From: Peribacillus kribbensis DSM 17871
GTDB lineage: Bacteria; Bacillota; Bacilli; Bacillales; DSM-1321
Assembly: GCF_000430765.1 (NCBI RefSeq)
Contig: NZ_KE387241.1
Coordinates: 17,280 to 81,279 of the forward strand
DNA length: 64,000 bases
Reading direction: 5' to 3'
Part shown: piece after piece, positions 51,907 to 60,182 of the stretch
Numbering within the stretch: position 1 is the first letter of the stretch
Layout: every line of letters begins with the position of its first letter
Notes under the pieces: model-generated
Databases searched by the model: none
What the model saw: the letters and a program-made list of their open reading frames with translations, nothing else
What the model was told of the DNA's origin: nothing
Translations under genes and position numbers: made by a program

Positions 51907-52502
51907 TGAAAATAGATAACTCGCTTCCTCTTGAATACAGTACTGAAGAGAACCAATTAAAAGTCTTAGGTTTCTGGATTTTCCTTGGCGCCGAAGTTAT
52001 GCTTTTCGGCACCCTGTTCGCAACATTTTTCACGCTGGTCCATCGTACGGCTGGCGGCCCGACTGGAGCAGAGCTATTTGAAATCACTCCTGTTCTGATC
52101 GAAACTTTCTTGCTTCTTGCAAGTAGTTTCACCATCGGCCTTGGCATTCATGCCATGCGCCTTGGCAGAAAAAACGCGATGCTTGCATTCTTTGGAATCA
52201 CCCTTCTTCTTGGGCTTGGATTCCTTGGCGTTGAAATCTTTGATTTCGTTCAGTACGTTCATGAAGGTGCGACCATACAGACAAGCGGATTTACCTCCAT
52301 CCTGTTCTCAACACTGGGAACACACGGAGCGCACGTTTCAGTTGGCTTCTTCTGGGGACTATTTATCATGCTGCAGGTTAAAAAACGCGGCCTTACCCCA
52401 CAAAACGCCAACAAAGCTTTTATCTTTTCACTTTACTGGCACTTCCTTGATGTAGTTTGGATCTTTATCTTCAGCTTCATCTACCTGAAAGGAATGATGT
52501 AA
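51906..52502 (+). CDS. qoxC: Quinol oxidase subunit III
   Basis: 198 residues, five helices, WIFLGAEVMLFGTLFATF is the family core. Structural subunit of the aa3 quinol oxidase. Start overlaps the stop of qoxB; 1 bp to qoxD. Confidence 0.92.
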   Translation: MKIDNSLPLEYSTEENQLKVLGFWIFLGAEVMLFGTLFATFFTLVHRTAGGPTGAELFEITPVLIETFLLLASSFTIGLGIHAMRLGRKNAMLAFFGITLLLGLGFLGVEIFDFVQYVHEGATIQTSGFTSILFSTLGTHGAHVSVGFFWGLFIMLQVKKRGLTPQNANKAFIFSLYWHFLDVVWIFIFSFIYLKGMM

Positions 52503-52503
52503 T

Positions 52504-52788
52504 ATGAAAGAACTATTTCCAGCGAAGCAGGTAATGGGATTTGTATTCTCCCTGATTCTTACAATCGTTGCACTTTTGGTGTATTACACTGACATGTCAT
52601 TCACAGCTGGCATGACCGTCCTTCTTATCACAGCATTCATCCAGGCTGGCCTACAGCTGATCGTATTCATGCATGCTGGTGAAACTAAGGACAAAGGTGC
52701 CATCTACACCAACATCTACTACGGAGTATTCATGGCTCTGATCACCATCCTTGGTACACTGCTATGTATGATCTGGGGTTACGTATAA
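52504..52788 (+). CDS. qoxD: Quinol oxidase subunit IV
   Basis: 94 residues, three helices, motif FIQAGLQLIVFMHAGE. Small assembly subunit of the oxidase, somewhat shorter than the B. subtilis protein (about 124), mainly lacking N-terminal residues. Last gene of the operon, with a terminator. Confidence 0.88.
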   Translation: MKELFPAKQVMGFVFSLILTIVALLVYYTDMSFTAGMTVLLITAFIQAGLQLIVFMHAGETKDKGAIYTNIYYGVFMALITILGTLLCMIWGYV

Positions 52789-52796
52789 TAACCAGG

Positions 52797-52827
52797 AAAA
52801 AGCGCCCTTCAAGAAGGGCGCTCTTTT
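52797..52827 (+). terminator. Terminator of qox operon
   Basis: Stem AAAAGCGCCCTT/AAGGGCGCTCTTTT followed by a T-run. Confidence 0.85.
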
Positions 52828-52859
52828 TGTGCTGCTTGATATCCGCTTTCCATATAAAA

Positions 52860-52881
52860 GGAGCGCCCATACAGGCGCTCC
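52860..52881 (-). terminator. Terminator of small membrane protein gene
   Basis: Stem GGAGCGCC/GGCGCTCC just downstream of the minus-strand gene; TTTTATATGG follows. Confidence 0.65.
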
Positions 52882-52890
52882 CCCTCTCCA

Positions 52891-53130
52891 TTATTCTAAT
52901 TCTAACGGGGCAACTCTTTTGCCCTTATATCTTTTTTCTAACACTTCATCCGTAGCAATTAAGAACATACCCATCAAGAAGATAAAAATAGAACCCATGA
53001 CTGTACCGATGCCAATAGGAGTCCATATGCTGGAACCGCTTTCAAAGAATCCTTTCAGAAATAAACCAATACCGATCAATAGGATAGGGGCGGCAACATT
53101 TATTACTGATTTAAGTAATTTTGAGTCCAT
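52891..53130 (-). CDS. Small two-helix membrane protein
   Basis: 79 residues from ATG 53130 behind AAAGGAGGAAG. Two hydrophobic segments (PILLIGIGLFLKGFF and IGTVMGSIFIFLMGMFLIA) and a charged C-terminus. I do not recognise the family. A 21-bp-spaced repeat array lies upstream between it and the divergent NERD gene. Confidence 0.7.
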   Translation of the reverse strand: MDSKLLKSVINVAAPILLIGIGLFLKGFFESGSSIWTPIGIGTVMGSIFIFLMGMFLIATDEVLEKRYKGKRVAPLELE

Positions 53131-53305
53131 TTCCAACTTCCTCCTTTTTCTATATATTATTCCCCTGTTCACATTATTGTCAAACATTTTTTGGTTTTTA
53201 GTCACATTTTTTGTTGACAAATTTTAAAATGTTTGAAATAACGTTATATTTATATAGGTTTTTTTACAAATAAGCCAGGCTCTCTCCCCTCTTCTTTAGT
53301 GTCCA

Positions 53306-53431
53306 CGCAATAATCATGAATCTGGCGCAATTATAGATTAAAATGCCGCAATAATTTTAAAAAAAGACGCAATTTATCTTAATAAAGACGCAAATATTGT
53401 ACAAAAGGATGCAATTCATTACAGCCTAAAT
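53306..53431. repeat. Six 21-bp-phased CGCAA repeats
   Basis: CGCAA (TGCAA in the last) begins at 53306, 53326, 53347, 53368, 53389 and 53410, spacings 20, 21, 21, 21 and 21 bp. The core is AYGCAATnAT; spacers are AT-rich with no other conservation. The 21-bp step is two helical turns, so all copies face one side of the DNA. The array lies between the divergent genes for a small membrane protein and a NERD protein; the region 53221-53305 holds nothing else. Confidence 0.75.
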
Positions 53432-53498
53432 CTAAATTGTAAAGCAGGAAATCCATGTACGAATGGCTAATCTTTTTAGAAACAAAAGGTGTGATTTA

Positions 53499-54127
53499 GT
53501 GATAACCAAACAAAGAACTATTCCCCTTATTATTTTAAAATTAGATTCGCTGCTGAGACGCCTTCCCCCCACTCATCCCAAGCGTATCCTTATACAAGGA
53601 GACTTTGCAAAGCGGATGGCCGGTTATAAAGGCGAGCAGGCACTGGACTATTATTTAAATCAGCTTTCTCCATCTGATTTTTTAATCCTTCACGACCTCC
53701 GTTTACCCTCTGAACCTTACTTCTTTCAAATTGACACTCTACTGTTAACAACCCGATACCTTTTAATACTTGAAATCAAAAATATTGCCGGTACCCTCTA
53801 TTTTGAGAAATCTTCTAGTCAGCTTATACCGGGGTGCAATGTCCAGACTGTAAGCTCCTTCCGATTGAAAGAGCTAACAGCTCCTGGTACTGCTCAATTT
53901 GCGGGAAAAACTTTAAAGAGGCTCACAAAAACGCTCTAGCAGATTATTTTCTGTTAATGGGGGATTTCATTTCAAACAGCCAATTTTCTTCATTTGTTCA
54001 TATTAAATCTAGAAACATAGCATACAATTTACTTAACAACGCAAATCTTGAATCGAGCGGAAATACAAAAGGAAAAATTTATTATTGCCCCCTCAACATG
54101 GATGATTTAAGATCCTGTCCCATATAA
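53499..54127 (+). pseudogene. NERD-domain protein gene with central deletion
   Basis: The 5' part (GTG 53499 behind AAAGGTG) encodes a NERD (nuclease-related) domain: LLRRLPPTHPKRILI, GYKGEQALDYYLNQL, FFQIDTLLL, LILEIKNIAGTLYFEK. After SSSQLI the frame is lost, and from 53834 a different frame encodes VQCPDCKLLPIERANSSWYC, a zinc-ribbon, with KDAHxxALxDY-like and KGKIYYCPL segments that normally lie at the C-terminus of Bacillus NERD proteins. About 120 middle residues are missing, so the gene is probably non-functional. Confidence 0.75.
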
Positions 54128-54153
54128 AAAAACACGCCCCAAAAGACGTGTTT
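54128..54153. terminator. Terminator hairpin
   Basis: Stem AAACACGCC/acGTGTTT region between the NERD relic and the convergent ABC permease gene; T-rich on the minus strand. Confidence 0.5.
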
Positions 54154-54158
54154 CCCTC

Positions 54159-55151
54159 TCAATGCCTCTGCCGGTAATAAGTCAATCCCAGAGCAAATGC
54201 CAATACTCCCCCTTTGACAATGTCCATGCTGTAATAAGGGACGCTCATCATGACAAGCCCGTTTTGGAGGATGCCGATAAGCACAGCTCCGACGAAGGTC
54301 CCGATAGCATTCGGCTTTCCTGATCCCAGGACGGAGAAGCCGATAAAGGCGGCTGCGACTGAGTCCATGAGATAAGGGCTGCCTGCGTTGATTTCAGCAG
54401 TCATGACCCTGGATGCGAGTACAATACCTCCGATGGATGCGAAGATGGCAGATAAGACATAGGCCCAGATTTTATATTTGCTGACGGGTATTCCGGACAG
54501 CTTGGCTGCCTCCAGATTTCCTCCAATGACATACATATAGCGTCCGTGCTTCGTGTACGTCAGGAAAATATGGACAGCTGCCACAGCCAGTACCATGATG
54601 ATGATAATCCAGGGAACCTGGCCGATTTTAGTGAATAAAGGAGAAATTTTCCCTTCTGCAAAGGTTCCATCCGGCATGACCATATTTTCCGAAATGGTCG
54701 CCCCTTTGGTATACGTAAGAGCAATCCCCTGGATAATGAACATGGCTGCCAATGTCAGGAGCATATCAGGAATCTTTAGTTTAACAATCAGAAACGAGTT
54801 GAAGAGGCCTACCACGATGGAGGCTGCCAAGGCTGAAACGATGGCCACAAGAGTATTTTGTGAAAACCAGACGAACATGGAAATGACAATGGCATTTGAT
54901 AGGGATGCTACTGAGCCGACTGATAAGTCAAATCCATTCACCGCAAGAGATATGGTGATCCCGATAGCAATAATGGTAACGATGGAAATAGAGCGGAGAA
55001 TATTGACGATATTATGCCCTTGTATAAAGGACGAATTAGCAGCAGAAAAAATCCCGATCAATATGAAAATGGTAAGAATCGTTCCGTATTTATATAAGAA
55101 ATCAAAGAGTTCAAATTTCGGTTTCACTTTTTGTTTTGCCTGCAGTTCCAC
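54159..55151 (-). CDS. Sugar-type ABC transporter permease (RbsC family)
   Basis: 330 residues, about 8-10 membrane helices, BPD-transporter-2 family. Motifs ANGFDLSVGSVASLSNAIV (near residue 70) and NLEAAKLSGIPVSKYK are typical of RbsC/YtfT-type permeases. Start GTG 55151 directly follows the stop of the ATPase gene, behind GGAGGG. Member of an S-box-controlled operon, so the solute is likely connected with SAM/methionine metabolism. Confidence 0.85.
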   Translation of the reverse strand: MELQAKQKVKPKFELFDFLYKYGTILTIFILIGIFSAANSSFIQGHNIVNILRSISIVTIIAIGITISLAVNGFDLSVGSVASLSNAIVISMFVWFSQNTLVAIVSALAASIVVGLFNSFLIVKLKIPDMLLTLAAMFIIQGIALTYTKGATISENMVMPDGTFAEGKISPLFTKIGQVPWIIIIMVLAVAAVHIFLTYTKHGRYMYVIGGNLEAAKLSGIPVSKYKIWAYVLSAIFASIGGIVLASRVMTAEINAGSPYLMDSVAAAFIGFSVLGSGKPNAIGTFVGAVLIGILQNGLVMMSVPYYSMDIVKGGVLAFALGLTYYRQRH

Positions 55152-56633
55152 TTAATTCCCTCCAGTCGAATAAAATAAAAGTTCTTCTTCGTTTGTTTTC
55201 CGGGTTTCAAGCTCTTTGACAGTCCGGCCGTCGTACAACACATAGATACGGTCCGTAACCCCCATAATCTCGGTCAGCTCTGAAGAGGCATAAATGACCG
55301 CTTTCCCTCTGCCAGCCAAACCGGCAATCAGATCAAATATATCTTTTTTGGCTCCCACATCCACACCCTTTGTGGGCTCATCGAAAATATAGAGATCTGC
55401 ATCTGCCAGCAGCCACTTTCCAATGGCAATCTTCTGCTGGTTTCCGCCGGACAGATTCTTCACTTTTGTTTCCAGTGCAGGAGTTTTAATTCCAAGGCTT
55501 TTTACAATTTCCCCTGACTTTCCCCGTTCTGCCTTGAAATCCAGAAAGCTAAGCCCTCCGGCAAACTGCCCGAGGCTGGCAGCAGAAAGATTGACAGAAA
55601 CAGCTTCTTCCACAAGTACCCCTTCTTTTCTGCGCTCCTCCGGAACCAGGGCAATTCCATTTTTCACAGCCTGATGGGGCGATTTAAGGTTCAGATTTCT
55701 CCCTTTCAGGAGAACCTCGCCTGCAGTAATCCGTGTGTGTCCAAAAAGTGTTTTGCATAACTCCGTCTTTCCTGCGCCGACAAGGCCGGCAATCCCCACA
55801 ATTTCTCCTTCCCTGACATGTAAATGAATATCCTGGATCTTTTCTTGATCATACAGCCCCCTCACCTCAAGCATCTTTTCTCCGATGGAGGACTTCCTTG
55901 ACGGAAACTGCTCGACCAGCTTTTCACCAAGCATTTTTTCGATCACTTCATTTTGGGTAATTTGAGAAATCTCATGATTTGAAACCAGTCTTCCGTTTCT
56001 CATGATGGTAATCTGATCACAAATTTCAAATATCTCAGGCAGTCTGTGAGAAATAAAAATCACTCCCACGTCTTTCTTTTTAAGATCGCGGACAATCCTG
56101 AACAGCTCCTGCGTTTCCGTATGGCTCAGCGGAGCGGTTGGTTCGTCCAGAATCAAAAAACGGCATTCTGTGGAGATGGCCCTCGCTATAAGTACCATCT
56201 GCTTTTCTGCCAGCGTCAAATCCTGGACAAGTTTCTTGGATGGGACGTTCACATGAATGCTCTTTAAGATTTCCTCCGCCTTCCTGTGAAGCAGCCCCCA
56301 ATTAATAAACGCCTTTTCATGGGTAACCAGAATATTCTCCCCTACTGTTAAATAAGGAATGAGTGCCGTATCCACTTCCTGATAAACCGTTTGAATCCCA
56401 AAGGAGGCGGCATCCCTCGGCGTCCTGATAGCAGCCTGCTTCCCATCGAAATGCAGCTCACCGGTATAATGGCTGTAAGCTCCCGATAACACTTTCATAA
56501 GGGTGGACTTTCCGGCTCCATTTGCGCCGATCAGCGCTTGCACCTTTCCAGTTTCCGCCGTAAAGCTAACCCTATCCAGGGCTTTTACACCGGGAAAGCC
56601 GATGGAAATATCCTTCATTTCAAGCCTCATCAT
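55152..56633 (-). CDS. Sugar-type ABC transporter ATPase (RbsA family)
   Basis: 493 residues with two fused ATPase domains, as in RbsA/MglA. Domain 1 Walker A GANGAGKSTLMK, signature read DLTLAEKQ, Walker B LILDEPTAPL; domain 2 has GLVGAGKTEL, signature LSGGNQQK and Walker B IFDEPTKGVD. The two domains are both needed by the transporter of this class. Middle gene of the operon. Confidence 0.87.
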   Translation of the reverse strand: MMRLEMKDISIGFPGVKALDRVSFTAETGKVQALIGANGAGKSTLMKVLSGAYSHYTGELHFDGKQAAIRTPRDAASFGIQTVYQEVDTALIPYLTVGENILVTHEKAFINWGLLHRKAEEILKSIHVNVPSKKLVQDLTLAEKQMVLIARAISTECRFLILDEPTAPLSHTETQELFRIVRDLKKKDVGVIFISHRLPEIFEICDQITIMRNGRLVSNHEISQITQNEVIEKMLGEKLVEQFPSRKSSIGEKMLEVRGLYDQEKIQDIHLHVREGEIVGIAGLVGAGKTELCKTLFGHTRITAGEVLLKGRNLNLKSPHQAVKNGIALVPEERRKEGVLVEEAVSVNLSAASLGQFAGGLSFLDFKAERGKSGEIVKSLGIKTPALETKVKNLSGGNQQKIAIGKWLLADADLYIFDEPTKGVDVGAKKDIFDLIAGLAGRGKAVIYASSELTEIMGVTDRIYVLYDGRTVKELETRKTNEEELLFYSTGGN

Positions 56634-56699
56634 TTAACCAGCTCCTTTCTTAAGAAAAGCAGCACTCCCCTATTAAACAAGAGAGTGCAGATTTAATGA

Positions 56700-57818
56700 T
56701 TATTTATAAGCCTTTTTCAGCGTCTTCATCCAGTCTTCTTCAAATGCATCTGATTTTCCCCATCCGTTAATGATCCCTGCAAGGCTTTGCATGTTGACTG
56801 CTCCGCTTGCACCCTGGAGATCCTTCTGTGAAATAAGGGAAGCCTGCAGATCATAGGCTGGCGGTGTATCTTCCTTTGCCAGCTTTTTCGCTAATATCCT
56901 CATATCCACCGATCCGATCAGTTTAGGATCCACAGCAGCTGTATACTTCCATGGACTTTGCTTTTCCTGAATCGCCTGCAGGTCGGCATTCGAAACATCA
57001 ATTCCATAGATCTTCACTTCATTTCGTCCCGCTTCCTTAACAGCACGTTCAGCTCCGATGGCAAAAGCATCCCATGTAGCAAAGATCGCATCTATTTTAC
57101 CCTTAGGATACTTGTTGAGCATAGCAGCCACAGCATTTTGAGTCTGGACTGACGTATCTGCCGACGCTACGCCAAAACGGGCGATTTCTTTAATTCCAGG
57201 ATTGGAAGCCAGAGTTTCCTTATAAACAGCATTCCTTCTCACCATTGGAGGGAAGCCATCGACCCATAGGTACACAATATTCGCCTTGCCCTTTGTGTCC
57301 TTCACAAGCTGCCCAAGGGACTGCTTTGCCAAGGCTTCATCATCCTGGGAAGTAAGGGTGACTCCGTTTATTTTTCCGGCATCTGGATTAGAATCGAAGG
57401 TAACGACGCTTTTCCCTTTTTCGGTAATCTTTTTGATGTCCTCCACAGTCGCGGCATCATCTCCATGCGAAATGATGAAGCCATCATAATCTTCCTGCAG
57501 CGCCTGTGAAATAGCATCATGGAACTTGGCGGTATCACCATTTGCTGTATAAACGTCCACTTTAAAACCCAGTGACTCTCCTTCTTCCTTTGCTCCCGCT
57601 AAAAACTGGGCTGTATGGTCATCGCCGCCGATTTTCCGGATGACCTTTATTTTTATCGGATCATCTTTTTTCTTGAAGCGGTCAGGAACACCATCCAGCG
57701 ATACATTTGCATTTGCCTTCTTCGGCTTGGATGCATCCTTAGAGGAAGAGCACCCAGTTAACAGCAGCGATAAAGCAAGGGCTGACACTGCAGCTTTTTT
57801 GATTAGATTTTTTGGCAT
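56700..57818 (-). CDS. Substrate-binding lipoprotein of sugar-type ABC transporter
   Basis: 372 residues. Lipobox LLTGCSSS near residue 20. Mature domain belongs to the periplasmic-binding LacI-like fold (RbsB-type: FLAGAKEEGESLGFKVDVY, DDATVEDIKK, IFATWDAFAIGAERAVKEAG). Its substrate cannot be read from the sequence. It is the first gene after an S-box riboswitch, so a methionine-cycle metabolite such as methylthioribose is a likely solute. ATG behind AAAGGAGATT. Confidence 0.85.
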   Translation of the reverse strand: MPKNLIKKAAVSALALSLLLTGCSSSKDASKPKKANANVSLDGVPDRFKKKDDPIKIKVIRKIGGDDHTAQFLAGAKEEGESLGFKVDVYTANGDTAKFHDAISQALQEDYDGFIISHGDDAATVEDIKKITEKGKSVVTFDSNPDAGKINGVTLTSQDDEALAKQSLGQLVKDTKGKANIVYLWVDGFPPMVRRNAVYKETLASNPGIKEIARFGVASADTSVQTQNAVAAMLNKYPKGKIDAIFATWDAFAIGAERAVKEAGRNEVKIYGIDVSNADLQAIQEKQSPWKYTAAVDPKLIGSVDMRILAKKLAKEDTPPAYDLQASLISQKDLQGASGAVNMQSLAGIINGWGKSDAFEEDWMKTLKKAYK

Positions 57819-57888
57819 AATAAAATCTCCTTTTCTTTGATAGATAGGAGAGGCCGTATTTCTGCCGTTTCTTCAGCACAAAATAAAA

Positions 57889-57910
57889 GCCTCTCTTTCA
57901 CAAGAGAGGC
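57889..57910 (-). terminator. Terminator of the S-box riboswitch
   Basis: Stem GCCTCTCTT/AAGAGAGGC followed on the minus strand by TTTTATTTTGT; its 5' arm can alternatively pair with the GAGAGAGGAAG segment at the 3' end of the aptamer. Confidence 0.75.
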
Positions 57911-57929
57911 TTCATCGCACACAGGCAGG

Positions 57930-58050
57930 ATTCTTCCTCTCTCATCTCTCAAAACACATAGGTGTTTTGCAGGATTTAGCACCAATCCCATTACGGAACG
58001 GTTGCTGGGCGTCATCGGGCCAGTCCCTCTGCCACTCTTGATAAGAGAAT
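57930..58050 (-). promoter_or_regulatory. SAM riboswitch (S-box, SAM-I)
   Basis: The minus strand carries CTCTTATCAAGAGTGGCAG, AGGGACTGGCCCGATGACGCC with the kink-turn and pseudoknot AGCAACC, then GGTGCTAAATCCTGC and GAGAGATGAGAG closing P1. These are the conserved SAM-I features in order. When SAM is bound, the downstream terminator forms, so the transporter is expressed when SAM/methionine is low. Confidence 0.93.
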
Positions 58051-58087
58051 AAATAATATTCATTTTATTCAAAAACTGATAAGCTTA

Positions 58088-58116
58088 ACTTTAATGCCTT
58101 AAAGGAAAGGTGTCAA
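58088..58116 (-). promoter_or_regulatory. Promoter of S-box-controlled ABC operon
   Basis: -35 TTGACA (58111-58116), 17-nt spacer, -10 TAAAGT (58088-58093), 40 nt upstream of the aptamer. Confidence 0.7.
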
Positions 58117-58163
58117 GATTATTTTGAAATTTTTTAATTATAAAAAATAGAGGAGTGAATTGC

Positions 58164-58910
58164 ATGCTGGATGATTCTCCTGCCATACAGCAGTTTCTAC
58201 CGTTCATCCACACCCTTCCTGCCGGCCCGCTGACAAAAGAAAAACTTTTGGTACCTGACCTGCTCGTTCAAAAGAAGGAGAATGTGGAGATCTATTATGC
58301 ACCTCATAACGAATTTATCAACCCTCATGCCTCCATCTTGATTGCGGGCATTACCCCAGGCTGGACCCAAATGAAATCCGCATTTGAAAAAGCAAGAGAC
58401 TGCCTCGCTGACGCCACGTCTCTCGATGACCTTGCTCTGGAGGTAAAAAGGGCGGGAAGATTTGCAGGGGGCATGCGAAAGAATTTAGTAGATATGCTGA
58501 ATGAATGCGGATTAAATGACAAGCTTGGCCTGGATAGCTGCTCAGCAATATTTGGCACGCATGATTTTCTCCTGCATACCACATCCATCATTAAATATCC
58601 GGTTTTCATTCAGGGAAGGAATTACAATGGCCATACGCCCTCCATTGAACGAGTACCCGAATTGAGAAGCTTTGCTTATCAGTCATTTCCTGAGGAATTA
58701 TCCAAGCTCAGGGACCGCTTTCTTATCATTCCTCTCGGCAAGACCGTTTCCACTGTCCTGCAGTCGCTGATGAGTGAGGGAAGAATCACTGAACATCCCT
58801 GTCTTTTTGGCTTTCCCCATCCTTCAGGAGCCAATGGGCACCGCCACAGGCAGTTTAAGGATAGAAAAGAAGAATTTAAGAAAAAAATAAATGAATTTTT
58901 CAATAGCTGA
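58164..58910 (+). CDS. Uracil-DNA glycosylase-like protein
   Basis: 248 residues. N-terminal half contains the motif LIAGITPGWTQM, comparable to the uracil-DNA glycosylase water-activating loop (GxDPG in family members), and the C-terminal half contains GFPHPSGANGHRHRQF, comparable to HPSPL/HPSxxN loop. The catalytic Asp of motif A is not conserved (ITPG). So it belongs to the UDG superfamily by motif pattern, but may lack activity or use another base. Start ATG 58164 behind GAGGAG. Single gene. Confidence 0.6.
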   Translation: MLDDSPAIQQFLPFIHTLPAGPLTKEKLLVPDLLVQKKENVEIYYAPHNEFINPHASILIAGITPGWTQMKSAFEKARDCLADATSLDDLALEVKRAGRFAGGMRKNLVDMLNECGLNDKLGLDSCSAIFGTHDFLLHTTSIIKYPVFIQGRNYNGHTPSIERVPELRSFAYQSFPEELSKLRDRFLIIPLGKTVSTVLQSLMSEGRITEHPCLFGFPHPSGANGHRHRQFKDRKEEFKKKINEFFNS

Positions 58911-58999
58911 GAACGCCGGACTTCCCTTTTCAAAAGAATATTGACACCGTCATCCACTGTCATTAAAATGGCTAAGAATGTATATGAGGGGGAATGGAA

Positions 59000-59734
59000 A
59001 TGCAATACAGAGGATCTTCCGTATATGACAAAGATGAGTTTTTTGAACATTACATGAATAGAAGGCACCGAGAAGAAAGCCCAAATGAAAGCATTGAAAC
59101 ACCTTCTCTCTTTGAATTATTAGGCTGTGTAGAAGGAAAGGATCTCCTGGATTTAGGCTGCGGGGACGCTTCTATAGGAAAGATGCTCCTGACCTCTAAG
59201 GGGGCTCGTTCTTATACAGGCGTTGACGGATCGAAAAACATGTGTAAAAAAGCGGAACAAAATCTTGCAGGCTTAAATGGAAAAACCGTTGAGGCTGCCA
59301 TGGAAAGCTACGATTTCACGCGGGATACTTTTGACATCATCCTTTCACAGCTTGCCATCCATTATATCGAGGACTTTTCCGCACTTGCGGCTAATATCCA
59401 TAAAGCCCTGAAGCCGCATGGTACATTTGTCTTCAGCGTACAGCACCCACTCATCACCTCATCCTTTGAAAGCCTTCAAGCATCAGGAAGGCGCAGCAGC
59501 TGGCTCGTGGATAACTATTACTTCAGCGGACAGAGAATCGAACCCTGGATCGGCGAACAAGTCGTGAAATATCACCGCACTATCGAAGAATACTTTATTA
59601 CCCTTCAAAAAGCAGGATTCACCATACATTCACTAAGAGAAGCCACCCCCCGGAGAGAAAACTTCTCCAGCCAGGAGGAATATGAGCGGCGGATGAGAAT
59701 TCCTTTATTTTTGCTGTTCGGGTGCAATAAGTAA
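59000..59734 (+). CDS. Class I SAM-dependent methyltransferase
   Basis: 244 residues. SAM motif LLDLGCGDASIG near residue 50, VDGSKNM and a motif IV region FDIILSQLAIHYIEDF. Similar in layout to UbiE/BioC-like small-molecule methyltransferases; substrate unknown. ATG 59000 lies 7 nt after GAGGGGG; ATG 58994 is too close to it. The 52-bp repeat array C starts at its stop codon. Confidence 0.8.
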   Translation: MQYRGSSVYDKDEFFEHYMNRRHREESPNESIETPSLFELLGCVEGKDLLDLGCGDASIGKMLLTSKGARSYTGVDGSKNMCKKAEQNLAGLNGKTVEAAMESYDFTRDTFDIILSQLAIHYIEDFSALAANIHKALKPHGTFVFSVQHPLITSSFESLQASGRRSSWLVDNYYFSGQRIEPWIGEQVVKYHRTIEEYFITLQKAGFTIHSLREATPRRENFSSQEEYERRMRIPLFLLFGCNK

Positions 59735-60100
59735 TATTTAAGTCTGAAGGACACTTCCGCCAGCTGGCTGAGGTGTTTTGTCCTTCAGCAGCTTTATGAC
59801 GGACATTCCGGCCGGCGGCACTCAGCATTTTGTCCTTCATCGGCCTTATGAAGGACATTCTTAGCGGCTTCCCTCAGAGTTTTGTCCTTCAGCCGCCTCA
59901 TGAAGGACCTTCCAGCCGGCTTCACTTAGCGTTTTGTCCTTCATCAGCTGCCGATATCGAACAGTATGCAAAACTGGCAAAAGAAAATAATGCCCTATTG
60001 ATCCTGGATGTCCAACGGGGCCGCGACACCGTTACAAGTAAAATCCATCGAGCCTTATGAAGAACATTCCGGCCGGCTCCCTCACAGCTTTGTCCCCGTT
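59728..60100. repeat. 52-bp palindromic tandem repeats, locus C with coding insert
   Basis: GTCC recurs at 59780, 59832, 59884 and 59936 (52-bp steps), with a right arm one step earlier next to the methyltransferase stop. Arms are TGTCCTTCA/TGAAGGACA. The unit at 59936 is split: its left arm TGTCCTTCAT ends at about 59943, and its right arm TTATGAAGAACA lies at 60055, enlarged by 105 bp. The next GTCC is at 60092, exactly 156 bp (3 x 52) after 59936. Confidence 0.85.
59946..60050 (+). pseudogene. 105-bp protein-coding relic within a repeat loop
   Basis: In one frame this reads ADIEQYAKLAKENNALLILD then VQRGRDTVTSKIH. The pattern (DI..YA..A..NNALL.LD.Q.GR.TV) resembles a family of Bacillus secreted proteins of unknown function that I recall but cannot name. 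There is no start, no stop of its own and it sits inside the palindrome loop, so it is a fragment. Confidence 0.5.
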
Positions 60101-60148
60101 AAACGGATTCCTCCTGAAACAAATCCCCAGAAAAAAGACCAATACTAA

Positions 60149-60180
60149 AAAGGCCCCGCGATTGTACGGGGCCTTTACAT
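60149..60180 (-). terminator. Terminator of DinB gene
   Basis: Stem AAAGGCCCCG/CGGGGCCTTT, minus-strand tail TTTTTAGTATT. Confidence 0.8.
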
Positions 60181-60182
60181 GT

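Noticed and set aside
57803..58072. 89-codon frame upstream of the ABC binding protein
   Set aside because: It covers the S-box aptamer and terminator exactly and has no ribosome binding site.
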